A DNA stretch of 64,000 bases from Gnomoniopsis sp. IMI 355080 (Eukaryota > Ascomycota > Sordariomycetes > Diaporthales > Gnomoniaceae), in contig JAPEVC010000105.1 of the NCBI GenBank assembly GCA_027946555.1, positions 58,861 to 122,860 on the forward strand, in the 5' to 3' direction. Position numbers and translations under genes: made by a program. The notes below the pieces were generated by a model, which did not search any database, was not told where the DNA came from, and saw only the letters and a program-made list of their open reading frames with translations. How positions within the stretch are numbered: the first letter of the stretch is position 1; each line of letters begins with the position of its first letter. Shown here one piece after another: positions 1-10,895 of the stretch.

Positions 1-1201
1 AACATGGCATTACAGAATTGAAACTCGACGCAGGAGCCCCCTTGTGGGACAAGGAATTCTGGCAGATCGACGCCGCTCTGGAAGTCTGGTACATCAGCGA
101 AGTCCTGTATACGATTACACTTGCCCTGGTCAAGTCTTCGATCCTGTTTCTCTACACACGTATCTTCCCCACCGGCAAATTTCGAAAGTTCGTATGGGGA
201 ACTCAAATTTTTAATCTTACGTTGGCTATTGTTTTCGTGGCGACTGATTTCGTCCAGTGCCGGCCGCTCAGCTACTTCTGGCATTCTTGTGAGTGTCCCC
301 TTCACACCCCATGCTTGGGGCGAGTAGTCTTTCCTCCCCTTCCCCGGTGTAAGCTTCATATTAACGACCATAACAGGGGACGGCGAGTCCTTGGGAACAT
401 GTTTTGACCTCAATGCCTTCGCATACGCTCACTCCGGCGTCAACATAGCATTGGACGTATGGATCATAGGCCTTCCAGTCCATGAGATATGGAAGCTGAA
501 CATGCCCCTTCGTTGGAAGATGCAAGCAATGGCAATGTTTGCCGTTGGTATCTTGTAAGTATCAATCTATCTCAATCCCCAACATCGTTTCGCATACTTG
601 ACCCTGAAAGCAATACTGATATCCCTTTTCCCTACTTGAAAAGTCTAACAGCCGCCTCCTGCGCCCGGCTTAGCACTCTCACCGACTTCTACAAAGATCC
701 CAGCAACATATGTTAGTACAGTCACAGCATCCTCGATGGCGGGCTCTCAGGACCTTTCTACTCCGTCTCAAAATAACTGACGTGTCTTTTCCCCTTCCTC
801 AAGCGACCTACTTCCCCATCTCCATCTGGACAGTCGTCGAACTAAACGTCGGCATCGTGGCGGCTTGCATGCCAGCCGCCCGCCTCTTTGTCACCAAAAC
901 AGCAGGCGACATTGCCAAATCCACAGGCTTCACTCGCTTCTCCTCCCAGACCGGCCGACCATCATACGAACTCAGCGGTCGTTCCAGCTACGTCAAGCGT
1001 CGATCCGCCCGCGCCGCCGCCGCCAGAAAGCGAGACTCCCTTTCTGAGGATGTAGTAGGGAGACAGGACTTTGGAGGGGTTTCTGTGAGTCGGGTGGAGG
1101 AGCACCAGATGGACTGCGAGATGCAGCGCCATCGTGATGACTCTCACTTGGAATTGGCGCTTGTTGAGTCAAGAATGGTAGATTTGAAGGGGATTGAATG
1201 A
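1..1201 (+). CDS. SAT4/rhodopsin-domain integral membrane protein (5' partial)
   Basis: Partial at the window start; the frame is already open at base 3 and no real start is present. I read four exons: up to 288, 377-554, 644-711 and 804-1201 (TGA), with introns opening GTGAGT, GTAAGT and GTTAGT. The spliced protein has several hydrophobic helices and the landmarks of the fungal rhodopsin/SAT4 family (PTH11-related): a YTRIFP-type loop, an FVQCRP motif after a helix, a RLSTLTDFYKDPSN segment, then WTVVELNVGIVAACMPAARL, which matches the typical last two helices. A hydrophilic Ser/Arg-rich cytoplasmic tail of about 100 residues follows. Family members are predicted seven-helix plasma-membrane proteins; some act in surface sensing, most are unstudied. 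The third exon is the least certain, because an alternative acceptor 8 bases downstream would lead straight to a stop. The family call is firm; ligand and role are unknown. Confidence 0.82.
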
Positions 1202-1831
1202 CAGGTACTCATTCTCTATGATTTATTCCTTTATCTCAAAAACACCTTTACGCATTCATCCATCCGTCCGGCGATTCGGAGTTAGGGGCTGCGGGAAGGA
1301 AAAGGCCGGCGCAAGAACGATACCAATTTGCACTTGACAGAGGCATTCGCAGAAAAGTATTATGAATCAATTGATACAGCCTTTCGCCCAACTTCACATA
1401 GCGATACTGCTCTGGAATGTCGAAAAGGCCCAAAGTCATGCAAGGTCTCACTGTCGTGAGAGGTTGGGGCATCTATTCCTCACTGATCAAGGTATGAACC
1501 TATCTGAAAATATATTCAGGACAATATGTCGATTCAAGCCAAACTTGTAGTGAAGTTATTCTCTTGCCCCAGTTTAAAGTCATGAACAGATCCTCAACTT
1601 TCATTATCTGCTCATCAATGCTCCTCAAAGGACTTCATGCATGCCCGATGGCAGTGGTATCAAAAAGATATATACAGTTCCCACAAACCATGAAAAGTCT
1701 GCCCAACAATGCCATATATCCACGAGTAAGTAAATACAAACGTCGTTGTGCGATCATGATGTGCCGCACAAATCATGATAGAAGAATCGAATCCAAACCC
1801 CTTTCGCTTGGACCATCACAACGAGGTTTTA
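1202..1831. other. Convergent intergenic region
   Basis: Lies between the 3' ends of the rhodopsin-domain gene (plus) and the GH55 gene (minus). It should hold both 3' UTRs and polyadenylation regions. I see no coding frame with splice support, RNA gene or repeat in it. Confidence 0.5.
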
Positions 1832-4342
1832 TCAACCAGTCCTGAATGAAATGATATTCGACTGGTAAACGCCCTCGTTATCCGCCCAGCTCGCCACTTC
1901 CGTGCCCGCATTGTCGAGCATGCTCGTGGAGCCGATGGTGTTGAGCGAGTAAATATTGATGTTCGAGTTGGTGCCCTCGAGGCCGACGATACTCGTCTGG
2001 CAGTTCTCACCAGTGGCGAAAGTAGAGCAGTCTGGAAAGATAGGCTGTTAGCAACGGAGAAGCGCCAAAATACGCGAGGAAGAAAGAGGGAGACGAAAGC
2101 TTACCTTGTGCGTAGTTGTCGAACCAAGAGTAATGGTTCGCGCCGTAGACAAACACAGCTGACGAGCCAATGACCCGCAGTCCCCAAGCATCCGCACAAT
2201 TACCAGTAACGCCGGAGCAATCAAAGGTAGGATCTTGCAACGTCGTGTTCGCCGTGAACGGCACCAGCGCGTTCGGCAGCGGCTGGAAGTAGGGCGTCTC
2301 GGTTTGCAGCTGCGAGGCAAAGATGTTGACCGTGTCAGCGAGCTGGTACTGGTACAGGACATGGTGCTCCACAGCTGTGCCGACAAGCCAGAACGTTCCC
2401 GCTGTTGATTCAATGTACAGTCCACGGCCCGCGTACACGGTGATCTGCGTGTTGGACGCATCGTCAATGTCATGATCCGCCGTCCAGAGCCAGCAGTTCT
2501 CCATGTACAGCCCGCTTGAGCCGCTAGTAGCGTGCAAACTCATATAGGCTGCGATGCAGTTGGTGTCAACGGTGGCACTACCGGGGTCCTTCAGGCACTC
2601 CGAGACCTGCAGCTCGCTGCCAGTAAAACCACCGACGCGCGTGTGGACATCCCAGAGACCGCTTGGCGTGCCGGCCGGGCTGACGAGGTTGTACTCGATC
2701 AAAATCGCACCGGCCGTCGCACCTTGACCGGACACTATGAAATCACTGAGTTCGACACTGCCAGCCTCGCCCTCTGTGCCGATTTGCAAAACGGCCAGGG
2801 GACTGTTAATATCAGTGTAAGCGGGGCCAGCGGCCATGAGGACCGGGTAGGTCTCGCCGACAATTTTGGCACCTGCCGGGATCGAGATCGTGGCGCAGAT
2901 CAGATACAAGCCATAGTCAATGTAAACGACTTTGCCTGCGCTCGTCGCGGTGTCAATGGCCGACTGGATAGCAGCAGTATCATCGGTTACGCCGTCACCT
3001 ACTGCGCCGGAGGAGCGCACGCTGACGAAGTCGTCCGCGGTCAGAGTTTCGTATTGCGGCTTGGATTGGACGTAGTATGAGTTGCCAGATCCAAGCAGGG
3101 CGGAGGGTCGGGTAACCGCGGTAATAGCGGCAAAAGTGTCGGTGGGCCCGCTGGTGAGTGTGTAGGTGTGGCCCTGAACAAAGGCAGATATGGTCGTGGT
3201 GCCACCGGCCAGCACGGTACCAGCATCGTTCTGGACAGCAACTGGGGTGTTGCTCAGGACAACGTTCTCAAGGACCAGACTGCCGTTGGTAGTGTCTGTT
3301 GAGCTGGAGTCGTAGGCAGTCTTCACGCCGACGCTAACATCGGTGAAAGTGCTGTCAATGATGATGACGGAGCCAACCGCCTGTGCAGCAGATCCACCAA
3401 TTGACATGTCAACAGCAATGGGGGCGTTGTTAACAGTCAAGCCCATGAAGGTCCAGTCCCAGTCCCAGAGCATCTGGATAGCTGCCGTGCTGGGGTTGTT
3501 GAACACTAGGTTGCGTGTAGTGTATTGCTGGTTTCCGAGTTGAGCACCGTAAGAGCCTCCGTTGAAAGTCAAGTCGGTCATGAAGCCACCGCTTCCCGAC
3601 TCAATGAAGAGACCAACATGGATGACACCGGCGGTGGTGGGCATGTTGAAGACGACATTCTGGATGGAACAAGCTTGAGAGACGGGCCAGTGGATACCTG
3701 TGGCGGCACTCGTAGCCGGGACAGCTGTGGTGTCGATGATGAAATTCCTGATTTGTTTGTAGAAAACGTTCACAGAGACCCAGTTCAGATCAGCGGAAGT
3801 GTACGGGTTCCCGTCGATAAGACCAAAGCCAGTGAAACCGGCTGAAGCCTTGAGGGTTGGTACATCGTTGGCATCTCCAATGAGCTGGGTGAAGTAGTAT
3901 GGAATAATAGATGAAGAGATGAGATATGTTCCACTAGGAAAGTATACAACAGCCGGTGTCGTTGTAGTAGAGGCCTGTTGAATGTTAGCTCCACCGGTGT
4001 ATAAGAATTGGATGTAGGTTTGATACGTACACAGTCAGTATAGCATCGGTTACCCCCAGCTGTGATGGCGGCATTGATGGCGGCTGTATCGTCGGTAACT
4101 CCATCACCTACATGTGCGTGTTAGCTAGGAGAATTGTGTATGTAGGTAGAGAGAGAGAGGCCCCAAGGCTTGACAGTTCACATACCGACAGCACCATAGT
4201 CCTTCACATTTCGGAAAACTGAATACCCAGACCCAGCATACGGAGCGAGACCTTGGTGTGCAATGTCTCCCATCCAAAAGTCCGCATGGACAAAAAGAAA
4301 GAGACTGGCAAATGCCAGGGCGAATTGTATAAAGGAACGCAT
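1832..4342 (-). CDS. Secreted GH55 exo-beta-1,3-glucanase (glucan 1,3-beta-glucosidase)
   Basis: Four exons on the minus strand: 4342-4186, 4107-4031, 3974-2105 and 2031-1832, giving 767 residues, usual for GH55 (about 750-800). The start is the first ATG and opens a signal peptide of about 20 residues ending FVHA. The protein has two right-handed beta-helix (Pectate_lyase_3) halves. Each begins with the family signature GAVGDGVTDDTAAI: the first near residue 48 (split by intron 1), the second near residue 400. Between them are beta-helix stretches such as the one containing MLWDWDWTFMGLTV. GH55 enzymes cleave beta-1,3-glucan from the non-reducing end. In fungi they act outside the cell on storage glucan, on the organism's own wall or on other fungi. 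The gene has its own divergent upstream region; no linked gene shares the pathway. I did not assign the catalytic glutamate because I cannot align it here. Confidence 0.93.
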
Positions 4343-5683
4343 GATCAAAGAGGATCAGGCCGTGACCGTGGAAAGTAAACGAGACACAGCTGGATGCGAA
4401 CAGGAGATATCTATAGAAATCAGAGGACAACGAGATGGGACGAACATCCTATAGCACAGGCACGAGGCATACATATACCTCAAGTGAACCCACCAACAGA
4501 CTTATACCAAGGTTCACAGGTCGTATAAGATTCTAGCGGTGGGCTGCCTGAGTGTCTGTCTACCTAGGTACCTTGCCACCCCTGTCTAGGCAGTAGATGC
4601 CCATTGGGGGGCGGGTTACCAAGGGAGCAGGATGGAAGATCGTGGCACCTTCCGAGAATGGAGCAGGTCTTTCAGGGGCGGGAGCGAATGATACGTAAAA
4701 CTTGGGGGGGCTGTTGCAAGGCTGGGTTGCATGCTCTTTTTGCCCATTCTGCGTCGTGAAGAAGGGCAATGAGGTCCTCATTTTGGCATGTTCCAACCCG
4801 TAAAGTGTGTCTCAGCCGCCTACGTGGTCATACGTAGGTGCGCAGGAACAAATGATCAATTTTTTCTTCATGGGACCTCCAGATGTGCGGCGTGTGCGAG
4901 ATCGAGATGAATAACCTGCAAGGCACATGAGCCATGGCCCTGCACCTCATAGGACTGCGCACTAGGTTGTGATGGCCTCAGTCACGAGCTCTGACTCGCT
5001 GGTTGGGCACATACTTTTGGCGGCCTATTCTGGAAATCAAAAAGGGGTGCTGAGGTACTACTCTGGCAGGTTGGAGACCGAGGAAGGCTCGAGACTTGCA
5101 TTAGCGTGTCGGCTTTGGAGTGCCACAACCGTGTAGCCCGTGGTACAGCACGCTCGCCGACTCTGAAACTGCCCTGCCACCCCATCTTGATTCGTCGCGG
5201 CCAAAATTGAAGGGGAAGAGGCATTCCAACAACATCGCGAGTCTTGCAGGGGGGAATTTGGGGGTGACGCGGGCCAAAAAGACGCTTCTGGGTCCTAGCC
5301 CAGCCGGCCAGCCGACCAGCCATATGGGCCAGCCCATTCGAGAGACGTCGTTGTCATATCCCTCTCCACAGCTCGGCCCTGTCTCCGCATGATCTCCTCT
5401 GCAAGTCATATTTGAGATATGAGGTAAGCAACGGGTACATGCAAATTAGCACATTTCTGATAGGGACGTATCGGACGTGTCATGCACACTGGCACTTGAA
5501 AGCCGTTGACAAAGCGTTACATCGCGGGTTGACCCTACCCAGGTCTAGCAAGCAGGCAAGCAGGGCAAGCAGGTAATCCTCCTTTATAAAGGACCGGATC
5601 CGGGGCGACGTCGGCGAAATTTCAGGCACTTTGTGGCTAAATCCTCAGAACAAGAATCCTCCACGAGTACGTCGCAGTAGCAG

Positions 5684-5744
5684 ACCAATTTCAATATGTG
5701 AAATAGGGCCGCGAACCAATTTCAATACCTGAATAGGGCCGCGA
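5684..5744. repeat. Tandem duplication, two units of about 31 and 30 bp
   Basis: Two adjacent near-identical units, 5684-5714 and 5715-5744. Both begin ACCAATTTCAATA and end GAATAGGGCCGCGA or AAATAGGGCCGCGA. They differ at a few central bases and one indel. The duplication sits in non-coding DNA about 100 bp after the TATA-like site near 5584. Confidence 0.85.
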
Positions 5745-6016
5745 ACCAGACGTCAAGAAGCTGTTCGTCCGAGTGCTGCCTTGCCAGGATCCTTCATTAT
5801 GGATCGAAGGCCCCCCTGGCAGCAGTGGCGCGTAGGAACGAAAGGCTGGGGGCCGAGGAATGCGAATTCTGCGAGATGGCAGGGACGGCAGGACGGCCAA
5901 CTCGGTACCCACGGTGCAGAAATTCATCGTGGTAGACCCCAGCATAACTCGTGCACAAGTTGATCTCGGGCGATCCTGGTTTATCTCGCTTCGGCTCGAC
6001 GGACGATGATGGGTCG

Positions 6017-6050
6017 GGCCCCACAGCTCAAAAGGCCCCACAGCTCAAAA
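6017..6050. repeat. Perfect 17-bp tandem duplication
   Basis: GGCCCCACAGCTCAAAA occurs twice head to tail (6017-6033 and 6034-6050) with no mismatch, in non-coding DNA. This is probably a recent slippage or local duplication event. Confidence 0.9.
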
Positions 6051-9000
6051 GAGCTGTTGGTGTGGGGAAGGGAAGCACGGCGCGTGATAGCCCGCCCACG
6101 CGTCGACGACCTTCATTCACATGTCACCCTGTCAATTGGCACTAGCCAGCCAAAACGCTCCAACTCGACGGCCTGGGGCCAGCACAGGAGCCATGTGAGC
6201 GGAAGAAGTTGACCACTGCTCGGCCGGTTGCTGTGCGGTGTTGCGTGCGTGCATTGTGTCGAGTCTTGTGCAGCTGCACCCCGCATTTTGGACCCTCTGT
6301 CCCCATCCCTGGTCGGGGCCCTCTTCTACTTGTAAGCAGCTGCTGACTGCTGACGAGCCTTGGCTCCCTGATTGGCATGTTGTCACCCGCCCAGCCGTCT
6401 CGGTCATGTTGGCCGACAGCATATACCCAGCCGGCCTCCGACATGAAATATATGTCTATCGCCGGGCTCCGCTCTAATATTCCCGCGAGATGCATTCAAC
6501 TTAGTGTGCCTCCTCGGTAGGTCCTGGCTGAATAATTTGTGAACAGGTCGGCAGCTGATCGAACAAAAGCCGGCGTGCAGGTTTGAGTAGTATGCCTGTG
6601 TCATAGGTCCAACACATCATCACCCGGACTGCAACTCCCGTCTGCGTTGGACCGGTCAAGAGTGGTCTTCTTGCCCCTGGTAAAGATCATCGCTCCATGA
6701 GACCCTCGATAAACCATGTGAGGCGCCTGGTCAGCTCCTGGCGGTCTGCTGTTGAATCTTTTTGCCCACTACTCGAATCTTGCTGTCCAGCCTCTTAACC
6801 GTGTTGCTCGCCGATTTGCCGCCCAAGGCCGAGGTGAAGCAGTGCGAGGAGGCTTTCCGTGATCTTGTGACTGTGAATTGCCATGTTGGACTTTGATCCA
6901 AAGTTGAACCAAGTCTGGAGACAGAATGACCTATCTGGTAGGTAGTGCCTGTCGTACGAGACCATGTTGGAGTACCTTCGAACAGGCACCTGCAGGCTTC
7001 CCGAGATCCGCATTTTGATCTGGTGCGGGCGGGCCCTTTCCTAAACAGGCGCTTAGATAAATATATAGAGTCTTCACGGTACTTTATATGGTATAACTCA
7101 ATTACCTTGAATTCGACAGACTCTTCTCTCTTGACGGGTCGTAACTGAGTGTCACGACCGTGCAACCGTCAATTCTTGATCGTCTACTAAATCGCTAGGA
7201 TATCCGCATCGCTGTGGCAATATATACACGATCCACGATCCTGTCGACGCCTCAGCAACATCTGTTTCAAGCCCGGTAAGTGACGAGCTCATATTTGCGT
7301 GCCACACCTAGGCAAAGGGCGTAATGATAACACGCTCCGGCCGTATTACCCATCAAGTGGGCAAATCGGGAGACCCAAAGGTCAAATAGCCCCTTATACA
7401 GAAACAGAAATTGGCGAAAGCCACAACAAGGATGTGACATTTAATTGAAGTAACTAGACTCGTGAAGAGGCCTATCATGTCAAGGGCGTTCTGCCGTACT
7501 TTTCTTCTTCAATCTTCGCGTCCTTCCTATAGGAACACCCCTCCCCTAAGGAGAAACTGTTCGGAGTTACTTCTTTGTCTATACTTAGTCCTCATCAAAT
7601 ACCCAGCTCCTGTCGTAAGCAGCTCCCTCTGCAGCGCAGTCTACTTCTGAAGAATTACTATAGTCCATCATTCGATCCTTCGAGCTAATAGTCTACGGTT
7701 TTAAGTCTATACTGCTTAATATGTACCCAGGTATGAGGAGGCTGCTCTTCTGAATTCGAGCGGTCCGTAGGCAGTCCCTGGACAACCCAAGTTGGACTTG
7801 TGAATACGTTATGGAATTAAAGCCATTAACTTCATCTCTTTGATTGAGGCTCCGCAGATGATTGGTAGCCTCATAGACATACCTTTCATTTCTATCGGAA
7901 GACATTAAAGGCATGAGGTAGTACCTAGATTAAATGACAGCCGTTCACTGCGCGCCCTTCGAGTATAGACGCGGCTCGAGTCGTATTGAGCCGCTTGCAG
8001 CCTTGAGAGTTCACGGTGACAAGGCCTCTTTGTCCTGCTTAGTGTCTGAGCGGCGCAGGATCTATACCTACCTACCTAGGTAGTTGATCTGCGCCTATGC
8101 ACTGCGTGTACGGTACGATACACTCGGGCATAGGTACCTGATCTGGTGCCATGGGCCCAACCGTGACCTCGACTGTTACCCCCCCCCCCGAGTATCAACA
8201 GAGTCTTTGTGAAAACGCCTCCGTATATGGATTCCCCGATGTTCGGAGGGCATCGCAGAATTGTACCTTATGCAGCTCCCGGATGACCTTTTTGTACACA
8301 CAGCTGCCTGTTGATTTTCTGAGTCTGACCATAACATTCCAAAGTACGGATTTAAAGGGAGACGAGTCTTTGCATTTACGTAAGTCAATCGTAGAGAGAT
8401 TCCCAAAACTAGGTAGAACGCTAGCCTTTCTCAGTTTGTGTGATTCATTATTTCGGAAGTAAGCCTCTTCACGGAAGCATTCTGTTTCGTTGTAAATACG
8501 AGAGACTGTGTCGTACGGTTGCATCTAAGTATGTAGTGTGGTGTACTCCATGATACTTGACCACGAACCCGTCAACAACATTGACCATGGCTTGTCTCTC
8601 GAAACAGGCTATACTGTCGACATTCGTACGATGACCTGACTTATTTACCTAATCAAACACACGATGCTGCCGAAACCATCGTAGTGGCCCACTGTGGCGT
8701 CAAATGATATTGTGGACAATATCGTGGGGATCCACTGTGGCCGTGTGCCGCGCGCGTGTTGGTGGAACACGGCTCAGAGCAGAACACCAAACACCACGAG
8801 AAAGGAAGCCAGTGGCTACTGTAGATGTCTTGACAATTCAGAAACCTTGTTGGTGTTGCAACTAGTGTCCCATGTCACAGCTTCCAAAAGCGGTCGCCAA
8901 CCTGAGCAGATACCAAGGTACGGAAGAGCTTACTGGGACGATGAGACACGGTTAGGTTTGTGAGTCGTATAGTAAACCATAGAGAGGAAACTTATAGGCC

Positions 9001-9321
9001 ATTAGTCGGCCAGAACTTGAAGATATGAGACATCACAATGTGCTCGTAGATTGACCTATTGGGAGGGGGGTGTGGGAGACTGAAGAGCGAGCAGTATCAA
9101 ACGACCGGAATGAGGCTAGTGTCAACAGACTCGAATACTGCTTCAGCTGCAAAGCAGTAGGTAGACTGAGCAGACAGGAAATCAGGAACTTCATTATAAA
9201 AAGACAGCATTTCCCACCTGAGGTTTTGTTTTTCTGGCGGAATATCAACAAGTTCATCATTTACCTTACTCAAGTTTATCACGATCCACTTTGAAGCACC
9301 AGAGCTTTCGCATTTGCCATC

Positions 9322-10895
9322 ATGTCTTCAGACAACGCTCAACTTTGGCTTTCATATGCCACCAAGGTCCTTCCCAGTCTTGGTCTGAAGCCTTCAGCCA
9401 AGAGCAAAGTCTATATTGCTCCTTTGAGCGCTGCGGGAATTGCTGCTGGGACCAATATCCCTCCTGCCGTCACCAACCAAGGCATCTTCGTAATTGGTGA
9501 CACCCTCCTGGACCCTACTAATCCGATGTTTCTACCGGGTACTTCTAGCTATTCACAACGTCTGGCATCGTACCTTGCATCGGTTCAACTGGTAAAACAT
9601 CTTGAGAGACAAAATTTGGAAGGCAGTTTGCTGACGTATGTTTTGGTAGCCTGGGGACCTCTCACCAGGAACCATGGCGAACTTGACAGCTGCACAAAAG
9701 GCAGTCAATGAGGCGCAGCTTGCGTTCAACACAACCCAAACGGCAGCAGTAGCAGCTTGGAAGGCCTACCAAGACCTTGGAATCGGGAACAATATCCCAT
9801 TCTCCAATTGGTTCCCGAGTAACTACCCTGGGTACGGTGCGGCCAAAAGCACCTTGAGTGCTGCCACCCAGAATTTGTTCCAAGCCCAACACGCAGCCTA
9901 TGGCAGCAATGCTGACATACTTGCGAATGACTTGCTTCGAATGAGCAGTGCCTCGGATGTCAACAGTCCCAACAAGTAGGCTACCTAGTACCAGGACCAA
10001 TCCAATGTCCACTTTGGATAACAATGCTGACCATATGCCGCTAGTATGAATATGCCCACGTCTACAGCTCCGGCTAGCGTTATCGCCGACCCAAGCAAAA
10101 TCGACCTCAATGTGATCTATCGGCCGTTGTACTCTCTTCAGGGCGAATACGCTGATGTAGTGGATGGCTGGATGAGAAATTTCCCTAACTCAGTCAAGAA
10201 CCCAGGCACCTCAATCAACTTCAAATATGCCGAAGGCGCCAACCAGAGCTGGTCGAGTTTGGGCTTTACCGAAGACCAGGTCAAGATCAGCGACGACTTC
10301 TTTTTCTTCTCCAGCAGCTACACCAAGAACAATCAGAAGGTCACCAAGAACCTCAAGGCTTCCGACTTTGCCGAAGATATCTCCTTGACTGTCACCTTCA
10401 CGGGTTATCAGGTCTTTACCGTCACGCCTGGGGCTTGGTACGTAGCGCTCCAACAACAAGCCCCCGTCCGAGTTCTGCGCATGTTGCTACTGTAATTTAT
10501 TAGATCCCAATTACTGATGAAAGGATTTTCATAGGAACGTGGGTGATGTGAAAACCATCTTCCCTACCCTCTCGGCGAACGCTCCGGCGCCTCTTAATAC
10601 GCCCATGGAACTCGTGTCCCAGGTGGCTATGGCTTATGGCGTGGGAATGGTTATCACCATGAGTGAGTCATCCATGTCGCAGCTTCACGACTATCTACAG
10701 ACGACCTCGACGAACGGCGGATCCGCGAGCATTTTCGGGTGGGAGATTGGGGGCGGTGCCGGCTCCACCAGCACCAGTACCACGACGTTCGACAAGGTTC
10801 TCAAAACCGCGACATCTACCACCATTACCATTCCGGCTGAGAACACAGGTTACCCTGTTCTGGTTGCTGCTGTTGCTGGTGATAGCCAGGTCTAG
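9322..10895 (+). CDS. Uncharacterised fungal protein, four exons
   Basis: Exons 9322-9591, 9650-9975, 10045-10437 and 10535-10895 (TAG) join in frame to 449 residues. All three introns are 58-97 nt and GT-AG. The start is the first ATG after a leader with stops. I see no signal peptide and no membrane helix. The N-terminal 90 residues are a compact hydrophobic/Gly-Pro segment. Residues about 95-165 are Ala/Gln-rich and probably helical (AAQKAVNEAQLAF). The middle contains YRPLYSLQGEYADVVDGWM and an aromatic run DDFFFFSSSY. The last 110 residues hold VAMAYGVGMVITMSESS followed by a glycine/serine/threonine-rich tail (GWEIGGGAGSTSTS). The ending resembles unannotated fungal proteins I recall only loosely, so I name no family. 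It is isolated, with 4-5 kb of gene-poor DNA on each side. Confidence 0.78.

Larger units (their letters stand above)
4343..9321. other. Long gene-poor interval
   Basis: About 5 kb without a frame I can defend as coding. Open frames here are short, overlap on both strands and show no recognisable domain or consistent splice pattern. It includes the presumed GH55 promoter (just right of 4342), a TATA-like TTTATAAA near 5584 with no clear gene after it, two short tandem duplications (5684-5744 and 6017-6050), a GCAAGCAGG-type run near 5550, an 8-bp-arm inverted repeat at 8706-8723, and TACCTAGGTA palindromes at 4561 and 8073. A lncRNA or a gene of very short exons cannot be excluded. Confidence 0.5.

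Noticed and set aside
2532..3080. 182-codon plus-strand open frame
   Set aside because: Lies entirely antisense to the large GH55 exon, with no domain and no start context; a shadow of a GC-rich coding sequence.
8706..8723. Inverted repeat GATATTGT-GG-ACAATATC as an operator or MITE end
   Set aside because: The arms are only 8 bp, with no partner copy or target-site duplication; likely chance.
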